A stretch of DNA of 64,000 nt from assembly GCA_032622095.1 (NCBI GenBank), contig CP136062.1:203201959-203265958 (forward strand), written 5' to 3'. Shown piece by piece: positions 54,540 through 64,000 of the stretch. The stretch's first letter is position 1. The number at the start of each line of letters is the position of its first letter. Under the pieces are notes generated by a model, which did no database searches, was not told the DNA's origin, and saw nothing but the letters and a program-made list of their open reading frames with translations. Made by a program: the position numbers and the translations under genes. Origin of the DNA: Siphonodentalium dalli. Taxonomy: Eukaryota; Mollusca; Scaphopoda; Gadilida; Siphonodentaliidae.

Positions 54540-57500
54540 TGCTCGACTGTCGGGTCTCCATTTGGATACATTTTAAATGGTATGACTACCCACTAACAGA
54601 CTTCCAGGAAAGGTTCTATAGAGTAATTGAAGACTCCAAATGTCGCAATGCTCACCAGTGAACTAAATGTAGATAGTCCTTGAATTTGATGCATCACAGG
54701 TGCCTATCGAACCAATAATTAAGAAATGAATTTTCCTATCCATGACTTGTCTCATATAAAATATTTCACACTGTTGACCTTCGTGTGTGAAACCTTAAAT
54801 TGTTAATTTAATTCATTTAAACTTAATAAAACATGAAACTTGTACCAGTTCTGACATGATCTTTTAACAATCAAACCATATTCCAAAGGCCTAAATACTT
54901 TCCGATATAACTACTGTAGTTTTGGCAAAAACAATAAATAATATTTTACCTACCTACCTACCCAAGTAAAAAATTTAGGGTAGGGAGAGGGGAAACACAA
55001 AATCTTATAAGTGTGGCCTTAATGATATAAAGTTTCCCCCGTTCAATTGTCGAAGCACCTCTAATTATAGACCCAATCATATAATTTACCTTGAATTTAC
55101 ATTGTAATTGTTAATTGAACGAGAATAGGAACAATGGATTCTGTGTGTGATACCATATTTCGCCATCAAGCAAAATTGAATCCTCCTGTGTCTTTCCACG
55201 TACTCGAAACAGCACATTTTTTATCTCGCTATATCGACTCCTATATTTTTTCAACCACATCAATTCACACTGTCGGGCCATCGTTTTTATATATATACGT
55301 GCAAATTACAATTGTCATTGTTTCCCTTCGGCATTTGCTATAAGGCCAAAGTCCGGGAAGTTAGGTGTGAGACACCGAGTTCCATTTTCGCCGATCATTT
55401 TCAAGTTTTCTAATTTCGTGATATTGCGACTTTGACTTTGATAATTTGTAAAAGTCTTTTAAATAGTTTGAATGGGTTTTTAATCAACATAGTGCTAATA
55501 ATTGTGACTGTTGTGTAACTATTATCGACTTACACTTCCATAAACGATAAATTTTCTCAAAAATGTACAGTTATTGTTATAGTACAGGGTGGATTTTCCC
55601 CAGAATTTACAGACCCGAATAACATCGTACAGGGCGGATTTTTTCTATGAAATTAATAAACGTACAGGTACGTTTATTTGGCACGCGAGAGTAGGGACTA
55701 TAGATCATGTCATGACACCCATGGGACATGTACTTATTTTTGCAGGGGCAGCGGTCTAGAAAATCCAGGAAGGCTATTAATAGCCCTCCTAGATTTGATA
55801 GCCCTCCTCAACTTTTACAGTTATGATTTATTTTATCTGAGTTACTACTGCCCTTAGTTTGTCTATTTTGATGTTTAACTTCATCTAAATTAATTAATTA
55901 AATTTAATGTGGAAACAAAATGTCCAGAGTTGTGAGTCAAATCTCCCACAGTATGTTATGGTGAATATTTAATTATGTTTTATATGTTATCTGTTATGGT
56001 AATTAATATGAACCACAAACAAAATGTAAGAGTGTTTGTACTAAACAATTTGTCAGTCAGTGTCAAATTCATGCAAAGAAATCGGGTGAGTTAGTCAATG
56101 TTTAAAGCATTTTCTATGTTGTATAATTTTACATAAATTAAGCAATTAAGTAGCATATTAAATCCAGTATATTTACACTTAAATACAGTTACAAATGACT
56201 GCTTTAATTGTCAAAGTAATCCATATTCCATCACGGATTACAAGTTGTCATGACCGCTTTCGCAAATTGCTGCTTCCAGCGGTCAAGTCGTTCTGTATAG
56301 ATTTACTGGGTGTTAGTAATTGGGGACATAGAGAATAGTTTCTCAACTTTAATAATTGAATAAAAGTGTAAACAAGAATATTCACCACAGTGAATGATAA
56401 CTTGGAGACATTAGCTCATTATATTAAAAGATTGTCAATCGAAGTGAGAAAATGAACAACGGCTACCAATTTCAGTGATATAAAATTTTCACTGATAGGA
56501 ACCGGAAACGGAACGAAAGATTGAACTCAATCGAGATGGTGACATTTGGTTCTCACTATCCACAAACATATGTTGATTTTAACCTGTGAAATATATTGTA
56601 AGCTCAATCTTATGAAGAGAAATAATTTATTTTGTTCTTAAAGTGTGTGAGAATCGATCAAAAGATCTGATTTACGGAACAGTTCAATCCGGAATTTAAT
56701 GAATCCGCCATAATGCCCATTTGACATTACCATCCATAGAAATCGGATATAAAAAGACTTTTATATCCGATTTCTATGTTACCATCATTTGCCGGACGTA
56801 ACTCATGCGCACACTTACAATATAATTCTTTACGATTTCGAGGTAGTACTTTTCTCATAAAACACAATAAAATAACTAAATAAATTTCCTATCGTATACG
56901 AGGCGGGCTATAAAAAGCCTGCCATCCCGCCTTCAGATTTCCAGGCCTGTTTTTTGTTTACATTGTATATCTCAGTCTTGAAGAAAGTTCTGGAGAAATA
57001 AGCGGCATAAACCACAATTAGAGGACCACAAATAACTGATACACAATAAATATAATGAAAGTGTCAATGAAATGAAAAGTACAGAAAAGGTTCAGAATAA
57101 AATATAAAAAATAAAAATCACCCACCCACTCTAAAAGAGTTGGATGAGAATCTAGTAATTTATCGGCCTTAGATCCGCAGTGATGAATGGTGATCTGGTA
57201 CATGTATAATAATAATTCCATTTCTCATTTCTAATAGCATACAAGTTACATGTAACATTCCATGTCTAAGCCTACATGTATCGATTTATCCTTTAGTTGT
57301 TAATAGTTGGAAACTATTTTCTAGTGTTGAATGTTAGATTTAACCTCACTGCCACTAAAGAACTGCACATGTACATGTAGCGGACAAAATATATCAGAAT
57401 GTGAGACAAAGTAAGCTTGGTATAAATAACAACCATTGAGGAGATGGCTCCATATAAGAGCTCAGCACTTGATACCAAATCCTCTTCTTCCATCTCAGAC

Positions 57501-57648
57501 ATAGATATCATATCATATATATCACATACATGTACATTGCAAATTCATGTAAACAATATTATTCCTGTATCGGTACCTCATATATGGTACCAGTACATGT
57601 AACCTATCTGGTATAATTGTTTACAGAGATAAGAGGAATGCATACTTT
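54540..57648. other. No gene seen
   Basis: AT-rich. The only striking structure is the perfect hairpin at 56735-56778. A duplicated phrase GTACAGGGYGGATTTT occurs near 55583 and 55630. Confidence 0.4.
56735..56778. repeat. Perfect 20-bp-arm hairpin with 4-nt loop
   Basis: CATAGAAATCGGATATAAAA, loop AGAC, then the exact reverse complement. Not part of any repeat family recognised here. Confidence 0.9.
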
Positions 57649-58040
57649 TACAGTAAAACCTCTCCAAACCAGACCCTCTATAAACGGAATTCTTCTCCAT
57701 ACCGAACAAATTGTCCGGTCCCGAATTCACCCAAGTGCATTCTCAATAAAAAGTACCTCTGGAAACTCTCTATTCCAAAAGTGAACGAATACATAAATTT
57801 TTACCTCTGGTCTATACATTCAACTCTGAGTGGTCATGAGGGCTCATTCATTGTGACAGGTTGATCAAAACTTTATTGGTGACAATACACTACCATCATG
57901 TACTTTTAGCTAATTAGTGTTTAGTTTAAACAGTGGTCATAAAAATAAGAGTCCAATTCAGCTCAGTAATTGATGTAAAAACATAGTGTCAGCGCTGTAT
58001 TACATATACCTGTGAAGTCAACCATTGTTCACTCAAAGTG

Positions 58041-58960
58041 TTAAATAAGCAAACAGTTATCTAATCCAGGGAGCAAATTAACTGGTATCGCATCACTATT
58101 TGCTACCCAAATTTGGTTAAATAAGCCAGGGTTTCCGCTATACCGGCAGGGGGTCCCCTTGACGGCCCTGTTCCCCTCGCCAAGTTTTCCCCTCCTGCCA
58201 TACCCCAGGACACATACTGCATGTCTATAAAGATGTTTAAAACTTCTGAATTTTGTTGGAATAGTACTAAGGAATTTTAAAAAGTGAATCTATTTTATAT
58301 CTTGTGAGTGTACACACTCTGAACGCGTTGTTATACAGAAAATCGAAACAGGAAATGATCGGAACTGACATCGCTTATAGAAGCTATGCCTTTGATGCTG
58401 GTTAGTTACGTTGCGGTTAGTACCCGGTTATGTTATGCAAAAGAGCAGTATTTTAATTGTACCTGTCATGTTTTATACCTCAAAATATACTGTTCACTTT
58501 GTAATAGAGCGAGAGAGAAATGTGGGAGTATATATTCCGATTATGTTATGCATCCGAAATATCTGCTGGGTCTTCCACAGTGAGTCTTTTAACATTAACG
58601 AGCACGTTTAACTCGGGATCCAAATTACTGGTGTTCTGACTACTTCGTAAATTAATTTATATCTAATAAATTTACTAGTTTTAAAGTTACAGGTACACTT
58701 ATAAGGTTTGATAGCTTGGAACTTGGGCAGAAATGGAACAAAACAATCTGCCATTTCTACTCTCACACGATTCTATTGGCTGATATAATGAAAGTAGTTC
58801 AACCAGTGCTAAAACAGGCTACTTTTACCTGGATTTTCCCCTTGATGGCTACCGGCCCCATTCCCCTACCCTCTAGCGGAAACCCTGAATAAGCATACAG
58901 TTATCTAATCCAGGGAGCAAATTAACTGGTATCGCATCACTATTTGCTACCCAAATTTGG
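58041..58960. repeat. 76-bp tandem duplication split by a hAT-like insertion
   Basis: Unit TTAAATAAGCAAACAGTTAT...AAATTTGG at 58041-58116. The second unit starts at 58117 with TTAAATAAGC, is interrupted by the hAT-like element, and resumes at 58888 with AATAAGCATACAGTTAT, ending at 58960. Confidence 0.88.
58127..58887. mobile_element. hAT-like element, CAGGGTTTCCGCTA ends
   Basis: 761 bp; left CAGGGTTTCCGCTA, right TAGCGGAAACCCTG, perfect inverted repeat. AATAAGC is duplicated at both flanks (58120-58126, 58888-58894). Subterminal GCCCC/CCCCTC-rich motifs. Reading frames of about 65 codons inside are not recognisable. Confidence 0.82.
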
Positions 58961-59152
58961 ATATAAATACCGGTAGCTATGCATTTTATATGATTTTAGA
59001 ACAATGCTATATCTAATCATGTCAATGTGAGGTTATTTGCTAATCAAAATTTCAAACCTGATCTAATCAGACAGCTGCCAAAGCTTCCGCCGAACAGAAC
59101 ACCACTTATTAAATTGGTATAAATATTCAATAGTACAAAACTACTACAGGTA

Positions 59153-59365
59153 CAGTAATGCTCTAAGTAATCGACTCCTTAACCACAGCAGAATTATGGG
59201 TAACTTTTTAGGATTTAGTCGGAAATATGGCTTGTTGCCATTCATCAGAAAGCCCTCCCCGCGAGCTTTCCGATTAATGGCAACAAGCCATAATTCCGAC
59301 TAAATCCTGAAAAGTTACACATAATTATGCTGTGGTTAAGGAGTCGATTACTTAGGGCATTACTG
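59153..59365. mobile_element. Palindromic MITE, CAGTAATG family
   Basis: 213 bp; TA flanks; ends CAGTAATGCTCTAAGTAAT and inverse. Inserted into the pogo-like element. Confidence 0.85.
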
Positions 59366-60827
59366 TATACATGTACTAATGATGAGACATTTTTTAGTGA
59401 CATTATAAAAAATCACCGTAACATTTATCGTTTCCATGTTTCCTGTCTTATCTATACCGGTACATGTATTATATCTTAATAGACCACGTTTTTAATTCTT
59501 ATATTCTTTTATCTATTGTAATTTATATTTTAGTTGGCACTTTTTATTGTATAGAGTTAATTACCGGTAATCAATAAGTTGGTTGTGCTTCAACAACTCT
59601 TAAGTCTTAGTAACTACGTCAATACATTCTGATCGTAGTGTTATTTTCTATTAACCAAACACCTTTCTAAACCGAACAGAAGGCCTGGTCCGAAGGGTGT
59701 CTGGTTTGGAGAGATTTTACTGTACTAGTAAATGTACCAGTACATGTACGCATATTCTCAAAGTAAGTGTCCCTCTTGACCGAGTTGGAACTGCCGTGAG
59801 ACCGCGTTGAAAAATGACCATCAACGCGGTTTTCTGTTAACACAACGCGGTCATAACGTTACTCCAACACGGTTGTAATTTTCAATGCGGTCGAGGTAAC
59901 CGTCAACGCAATATAACGCGGTCGGTGTAATCATCCAACGCAACAAAATGCGGTTGAGATAACTGCCAACGAAACATAACATGGTGAAGGTGGTCATAAA
60001 CAAAATGGAGTGGTGCTTTGAATTCCGATGCTCATATGTTGGGAAGTCTTTATGACGGCCTGACAGGCATGTTTTGTCCGCCGAGCGATATGACGGCCAG
60101 ATATATTGTCATATAACGGTGATTTTTTTTATCTGTCTTGTTGGCTTATAAAATGCATTAGCTTATTAAGAAACTGGCCATAGTTAAGTTTTATTTTTGA
60201 GTTTACAAGATCATCCTCATTTGGTTGTTGAAGTCCTCCTCCTGTAATTTCAATTTGGTTAAGTAGATTGCGCACAGCGTGCTAAAAATTCCGAGAAAAG
60301 GCGACCACGTGCTCTATATTGTACTTCACGATTATGGAGCCATACATGTACCTGTACGTGTCCGTAACTATATCTATTTAACACATTTGCTTTGTTTTAT
60401 TCACAAACAAATGTCATTATGATTATAAAAAAAATTAAACTGATTTATTCGGGACCTATTTTCTGTAACATTGCGTAATCACGCAGAGCACAAATGTACT
60501 CCATGGGATGCCAGTATCTTACTTTCATTTTCACTTCCAGTTCCAATGAATTCGCCGTGTTTTGTGTACAATTTGTATTTCTACCGAATTATATGATACA
60601 TGTTTATAATAAAATTACATTTATGTTACAAGAATGATGCTCAGAAAACGGTAGTTATTCTATCAAATGAACACACATTATTCTAGCAGTATACATCTTT
60701 GAAAATTCTGACATACCGTACACATACCGGTACCTAGCTACCTGTAGTTTTTAGGTCAAATAATTGGAAACACATGTTATTTTGCTTGTAGTCTTGTCAA
60801 ACATTTTATATTAACTGTTATTCCGCC

Positions 60828-60948
60828 CTCAGAATTGGCTACGCCAATCAGCAATGTCGAAACCATTTGCTGAAGCAAACTGGACCCATGGCAATGGTTG
60901 CCGTAGCGGATTGCCGAAGCCAAAAAATCTGAAATGAGAGGGCTGGTT
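60828..60948. mobile_element. Small dispersed inverted element, copy 2
   Basis: Same unit as 28795-28915, here bounded by CCCTCAGAATTGGCTAC and ATCTGAAATGAGAGGG. Confidence 0.65.
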
Positions 60949-61574
60949 ATTAAACTGGTGTATTTATATGTAACATACATGTATAATGTTTCTGACTCCT
61001 ATCCTGATATTGTTGTTATTCTGTATTGTACACGTTACATGAAATATCCCATCGAGATCCCCCGGCCCTTTTATATGATCAAGCGAAAAGCACATGTTCA
61101 TTGTCACAGAGTCAAAGGCCGTGGAATATGCGGAAAGGAAGAATACATACAATGTAGCAACCAATAATTGTCAATAGTTTTCACCCACAGAAAAATACAC
61201 GTCAATTAAAATACTACACATTTATAGGCTACTTTCTTCTTCGTGTATCAAACTAACATTCTGAGGAACAACCGCACATGCAGATCACTTGTCAGTTTTG
61301 CATGTTTAGTCATGTAGGCACAAACTACGTAATTGTTTCCTTTTATCGGCCGAAACTGTTTTCTATACCATGTAACAATAAAGAGCGTTAATTTTTTTTT
61401 ACAAACAAGCACCATAAAAAACATAAATCTTCCAGAGGCTCGTTATTCATACCACGCATACCATATATAATTAATAAACCAACATTAATTATAAAATAAG
61501 CAATATTTGTTGTTCATATTGAAGAATACCAGGACTTGATTATTCTGACTTTAATTAGTCTTTCATCCGCATAA

Positions 61575-62592
61575 TAGAGATGGGCGGTATCGGTATTGGT
61601 AAATTTTCGTCGATTTACCGCGGTATCGGTACGGTAATCGGTATTGCTATTAAATTACAAAACCAGATCAGAAATTCCCGGTAACTCAAGTTTTAACTGA
61701 ACAACATACATGAAATATTCCCACGTATTTACTACATTCGCGACAACAGCTAAATGACCTACACATTTATTCAATTAAGTGATATTCACACATCCCTTTG
61801 ATCATTTACACGCAGGCCGTCGCACCGCTTTTGAAAAGAATAAGAGATTGCTTTGCTACAATATCTAATCTATACGTGTCAATTTCGTCACATTTTCGCG
61901 AGTGAATAGAATTGTGAGTAGTAATCAGTGATCACAATTCACAAATCCTAATCAATAGCCGCAACGCCGAAATAAATCTTAGAATTTAATCAAATGATGG
62001 ATCTGTTCTATTTTTAGAAAGTGAAAGTAGATTCTAATTCACTGTATAAAATAAATCGGACCTTATTTCTGTTTATGCCACTTGCATTGTCGATGTCTTT
62101 GAAGTCGCCAAAGCCACGTGCTATACGGACTGCCACCACCTGAGTATTACACAGTGACAGTCAGTGTGGCATTGACGACGTTACAATGTAGCAAAAATTA
62201 CAGCACTGCTTCTTTGATACACTGTGTGGTGTGTATCTACATGTATTCTAACAACTGCATTGATTGTTAGGCCCTAACTAGGTCAGCAATCTCTGAGTGT
62301 TTATTCCTTTTGCTCGCTCAAGTCCTGTCAAACTGATAACAGGTCACGGTCTTTGACTCTTTGTGATGGTCTCATGGATTTGTATAATTCTGAGATAAAT
62401 TTTAATTAAAGTACCGAATCAAAACTGTTTACTGAGAAACTTTACTCGATACGAAGACACACAAGTTGGCAACAGATGAAAAATTTCAGTACCAAAAATT
62501 CGGTATTTTTAGTTTTGATTCGGTACGGTAAATCGGTATTACACTGATACCGATACAGCACGGTAAATAATAACGAGTACCGCCCATCTCTA
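61575..62592. mobile_element. hAT-like element with perfect 8-bp duplication
   Basis: 1018 bp. TIR TAGAGATGGGCGGTA and TACCGCCCATCTCTA; CCGCATAA flanks both sides (61567-61574, 62593-62600). Subterminal TATCGGTA / TACCGATA words are repeated at both ends. No transposase frame. Confidence 0.92.
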
Positions 62593-62756
62593 CCGCATAA
62601 TTATATACATGCATAAAGTTTGTAAAAATGTTATTCAGAGATCGGTGCCCTGTTGATTTTGCATGAAAAACCATAAGTTCCCCACCGTGAACCTCTATTT
62701 GACCACGCGCTCGTGTTGCCACATTGTCTCGTCTTTTGAATATTATAAAATTTAGG

Positions 62757-63197
62757 TCAAAGGCCGTTCTGCATCCATAGATTTCTGGGGCAAGTTATTA
62801 TATTACAATGTGGCAATTTGATGAAGATGACTTCTCCTACCGGCTTGTCTTTTATATTGATTGACATCATGGCCAATTTTGAGTGTTGGCTTGAAATGTT
62901 CAATCCCCACTGCGTACTGCACGCACTTCTTTCAAGTAGATTGCATGATGTTCCGAATTTCTTCCTAACAATGCACAGGTGTGTCTTCCTTTGATAGTGT
63001 GTCAGGCATTTAATTAGGGCGGTGATGCTAGTGTGTTGTTTATCTGTCATGTCTGAGCATTCCAATGCTTCCTCATAAATATTTAATATTATCAACTGGG
63101 AACTACTTATTTCCATATTAAAGGGCTCATTTATTGTGTCACCTGACATTTTTCCAACATTTTCAATGCCGTCAGAACGGAGACTAGGAGTTGTCAA
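62757..63197 (-). CDS. Unassigned 146-aa frame inside the 3.7-kb TIR element
   Basis: Starts MTTPSLRSDGIENVGKM and ends CPRNLWMQNGL. It is unusually long for random AT-rich sequence, but I see no known motif, signal peptide or membrane segment. Position near the right end of the 3.7-kb element suggests it could be the remnant of a transposase or accessory gene; chance is an equally good explanation. Confidence 0.2.
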   Translation of the reverse strand: MTTPSLRSDGIENVGKMSGDTINEPFNMEISSSQLIILNIYEEALECSDMTDKQHTSITALIKCLTHYQRKTHLCIVRKKFGTSCNLLERSACSTQWGLNISSQHSKLAMMSINIKDKPVGEVIFIKLPHCNIITCPRNLWMQNGL

Positions 63198-63469
63198 ATA
63201 ACACAGAATTATTCAAATGTGAACGTACTAGTAAATAAAACAAAATTCAAAGATACAACAAAATAGGCTAACGCAATTCAGCGCTGACATTACGCAACCG
63301 ATTTGACTCCCAAGGCAACATGTTTAACTTCAACATGGTCTGCTGAATTTCAACGCAGACTTAATGTACACTCAATGCGTTATCAATGCGATGACCGCGT
63401 TGTGGTTGACATTACGACCGCGTTTTTGAGGACTGTGTTAAAAGGGACACTTATTTTGAGTATATGACT

Positions 63470-64000
63470 ATATGTGTATACTGGTGTCAGATTTCGCTCA
63501 ACATTCGGATTATATTTCGAGAGGCAGGTATTGTACACAATGACTTCATAATAAGTTACTATCGCTTGACCTTATTGCTGAATGGTAGTGCAGACAAAAC
63601 CATTAGTTACATGTGATTTTGATGATTGAAATGAGGGGCTATTTTTTGCCAAGCTAGTGCTCCGGCAAGGCTTTTACCACGTATTTTTCAAACAGCTACA
63701 AATGTCACATTTTTTCCCCCCCGCCAGGTAACTTGTTTATACTGACTCAGATTCAGAATGGATTAGTCTTCAACAAAATTTATCTGCAATGTTTATATTT
63801 GACAGTTATAAGTGGGGAAAAAATATAATAATGTTTAAGCCTATGGAGGTTGTGAATGGAGGTCCGGCTTCCCGAATATTCAAGAGCGTTTAGCTGTGTT
63901 TGAATAGTAGGGTCCACCAACTAACTGAGAGCGAGACTTGTAACTTGTAATGTAATTGTAAGGCCACAAAGGGTACACAACATTTGAGGTAAATTCAAAC
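63470..64000. other. No gene seen
   Basis: AT-rich sequence to the right edge. Confidence 0.4.

Larger units (their letters stand above)
57651..59722. mobile_element. pogo/Tigger-like element, 2.07 kb, with nested insertions
   Basis: Left CAGTAAAACCTCTCCAAACC and reversed right CAGTAAAATCTCTCCAAACC are near-perfect TIRs, each flanked by TA. Such CAGTAAAACCTC ends are typical of pogo-type elements (family knowledge). It contains a hAT-like element (58127-58887) and a CAGTAATG MITE (59153-59365); no transposase remains visible. Confidence 0.82.
59753..63464. mobile_element. 3.7-kb TIR element with subterminal GCGGT clusters
   Basis: Left TATTCTCAAAGTAAGTGTCC, reversed right TATACTCAAAATAAGTGTCC. 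For about 200 bp inside each end, AACGCGGT-type words recur (left 59795-59990; inverted on the right 63345-63425). It contains a small inverted element (60828-60948), a hAT-like element (61575-62592) and a 146-aa minus-strand frame. Superfamily not assigned; the duplication may be ATAT but is ambiguous. Confidence 0.65.

Overview
This is a eukaryotic nuclear window: AT-rich, intron-rich and full of transposon debris. One long gene is spread over more than 42 kb. TTAGGG-type telomere-like blocks, dispersed arrays ending in GACG-rich tails, very abundant short DNA-transposon derivatives and an invertebrate-type ankyrin gene suggest a lophotrochozoan, most likely a mollusc. That assignment is inference; no ribosomal or mitochondrial marker is present.

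The one confident gene is on the minus strand from 51230 down to 8558: a single-copy-type homologue of vertebrate ANKRD11/ANKRD12. I placed twelve exons by GT-AG junctions, unbroken reading phase and similarity to the vertebrate family. In transcript order they are 51057-51230 (start codon at 51125), 45151-45265, 39568-39735, 30982-31170, 30146-30288, 27408-27630, 21785-23746, 20536-20774, 19240-19368, 16312-16410, 11022-11165 and 8558-8653. They encode 1192 residues: a short N-terminus, a Ser-Glu-Arg-Gln-Gln motif, three to four ankyrin repeats, a 653-residue Gln/His-rich disordered exon, and the conserved C-terminal region of the family. The final coding exon was not found and probably lies beyond the left edge; promoter and first exon were not found on the right.

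Elsewhere the introns and flanks are a mosaic of repeats. Left edge (1-8.5 kb): a 1.5-kb direct-repeat pair carrying telomere-like blocks, then a 1.6-kb TIR element. Introns at 8.6-20.5 kb: a three-unit higher-order array, a 174-bp array, a hAT-like element with 8-bp target duplication, TTAA-inserted elements and palindromic MITEs. Introns at 20.8-31 kb: a decayed copy of the end of the large exon, another hAT-like element and several MITE families. At 31.2-39.5 kb: a hAT-like element carrying CpG-rich cargo beside a splice acceptor, then a 2.2-2.4 kb tandem segmental duplication. At 39.7-51 kb: cruciform piggyBac-like MITEs, a 33-bp minisatellite and short tandem duplications.

Right part (51-64 kb): no confident gene, one orphan terminal-exon-like segment at 54269-54494, a nest of a pogo-like element containing a hAT-like element and a palindromic MITE, and a 3.7-kb TIR element with subterminal GCGGT clusters that itself contains a hAT-like insertion with a perfect 8-bp target duplication.

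No tRNA, rRNA, CRISPR array or bacterial feature was seen. Most predicted short reading frames are chance or repeat artefacts. The most interesting material is the transposon ecology: at least five hAT-like insertions with 7-8 bp duplications, three TTAA-targeting MITE families and a TA-targeting palindromic family around one gene.
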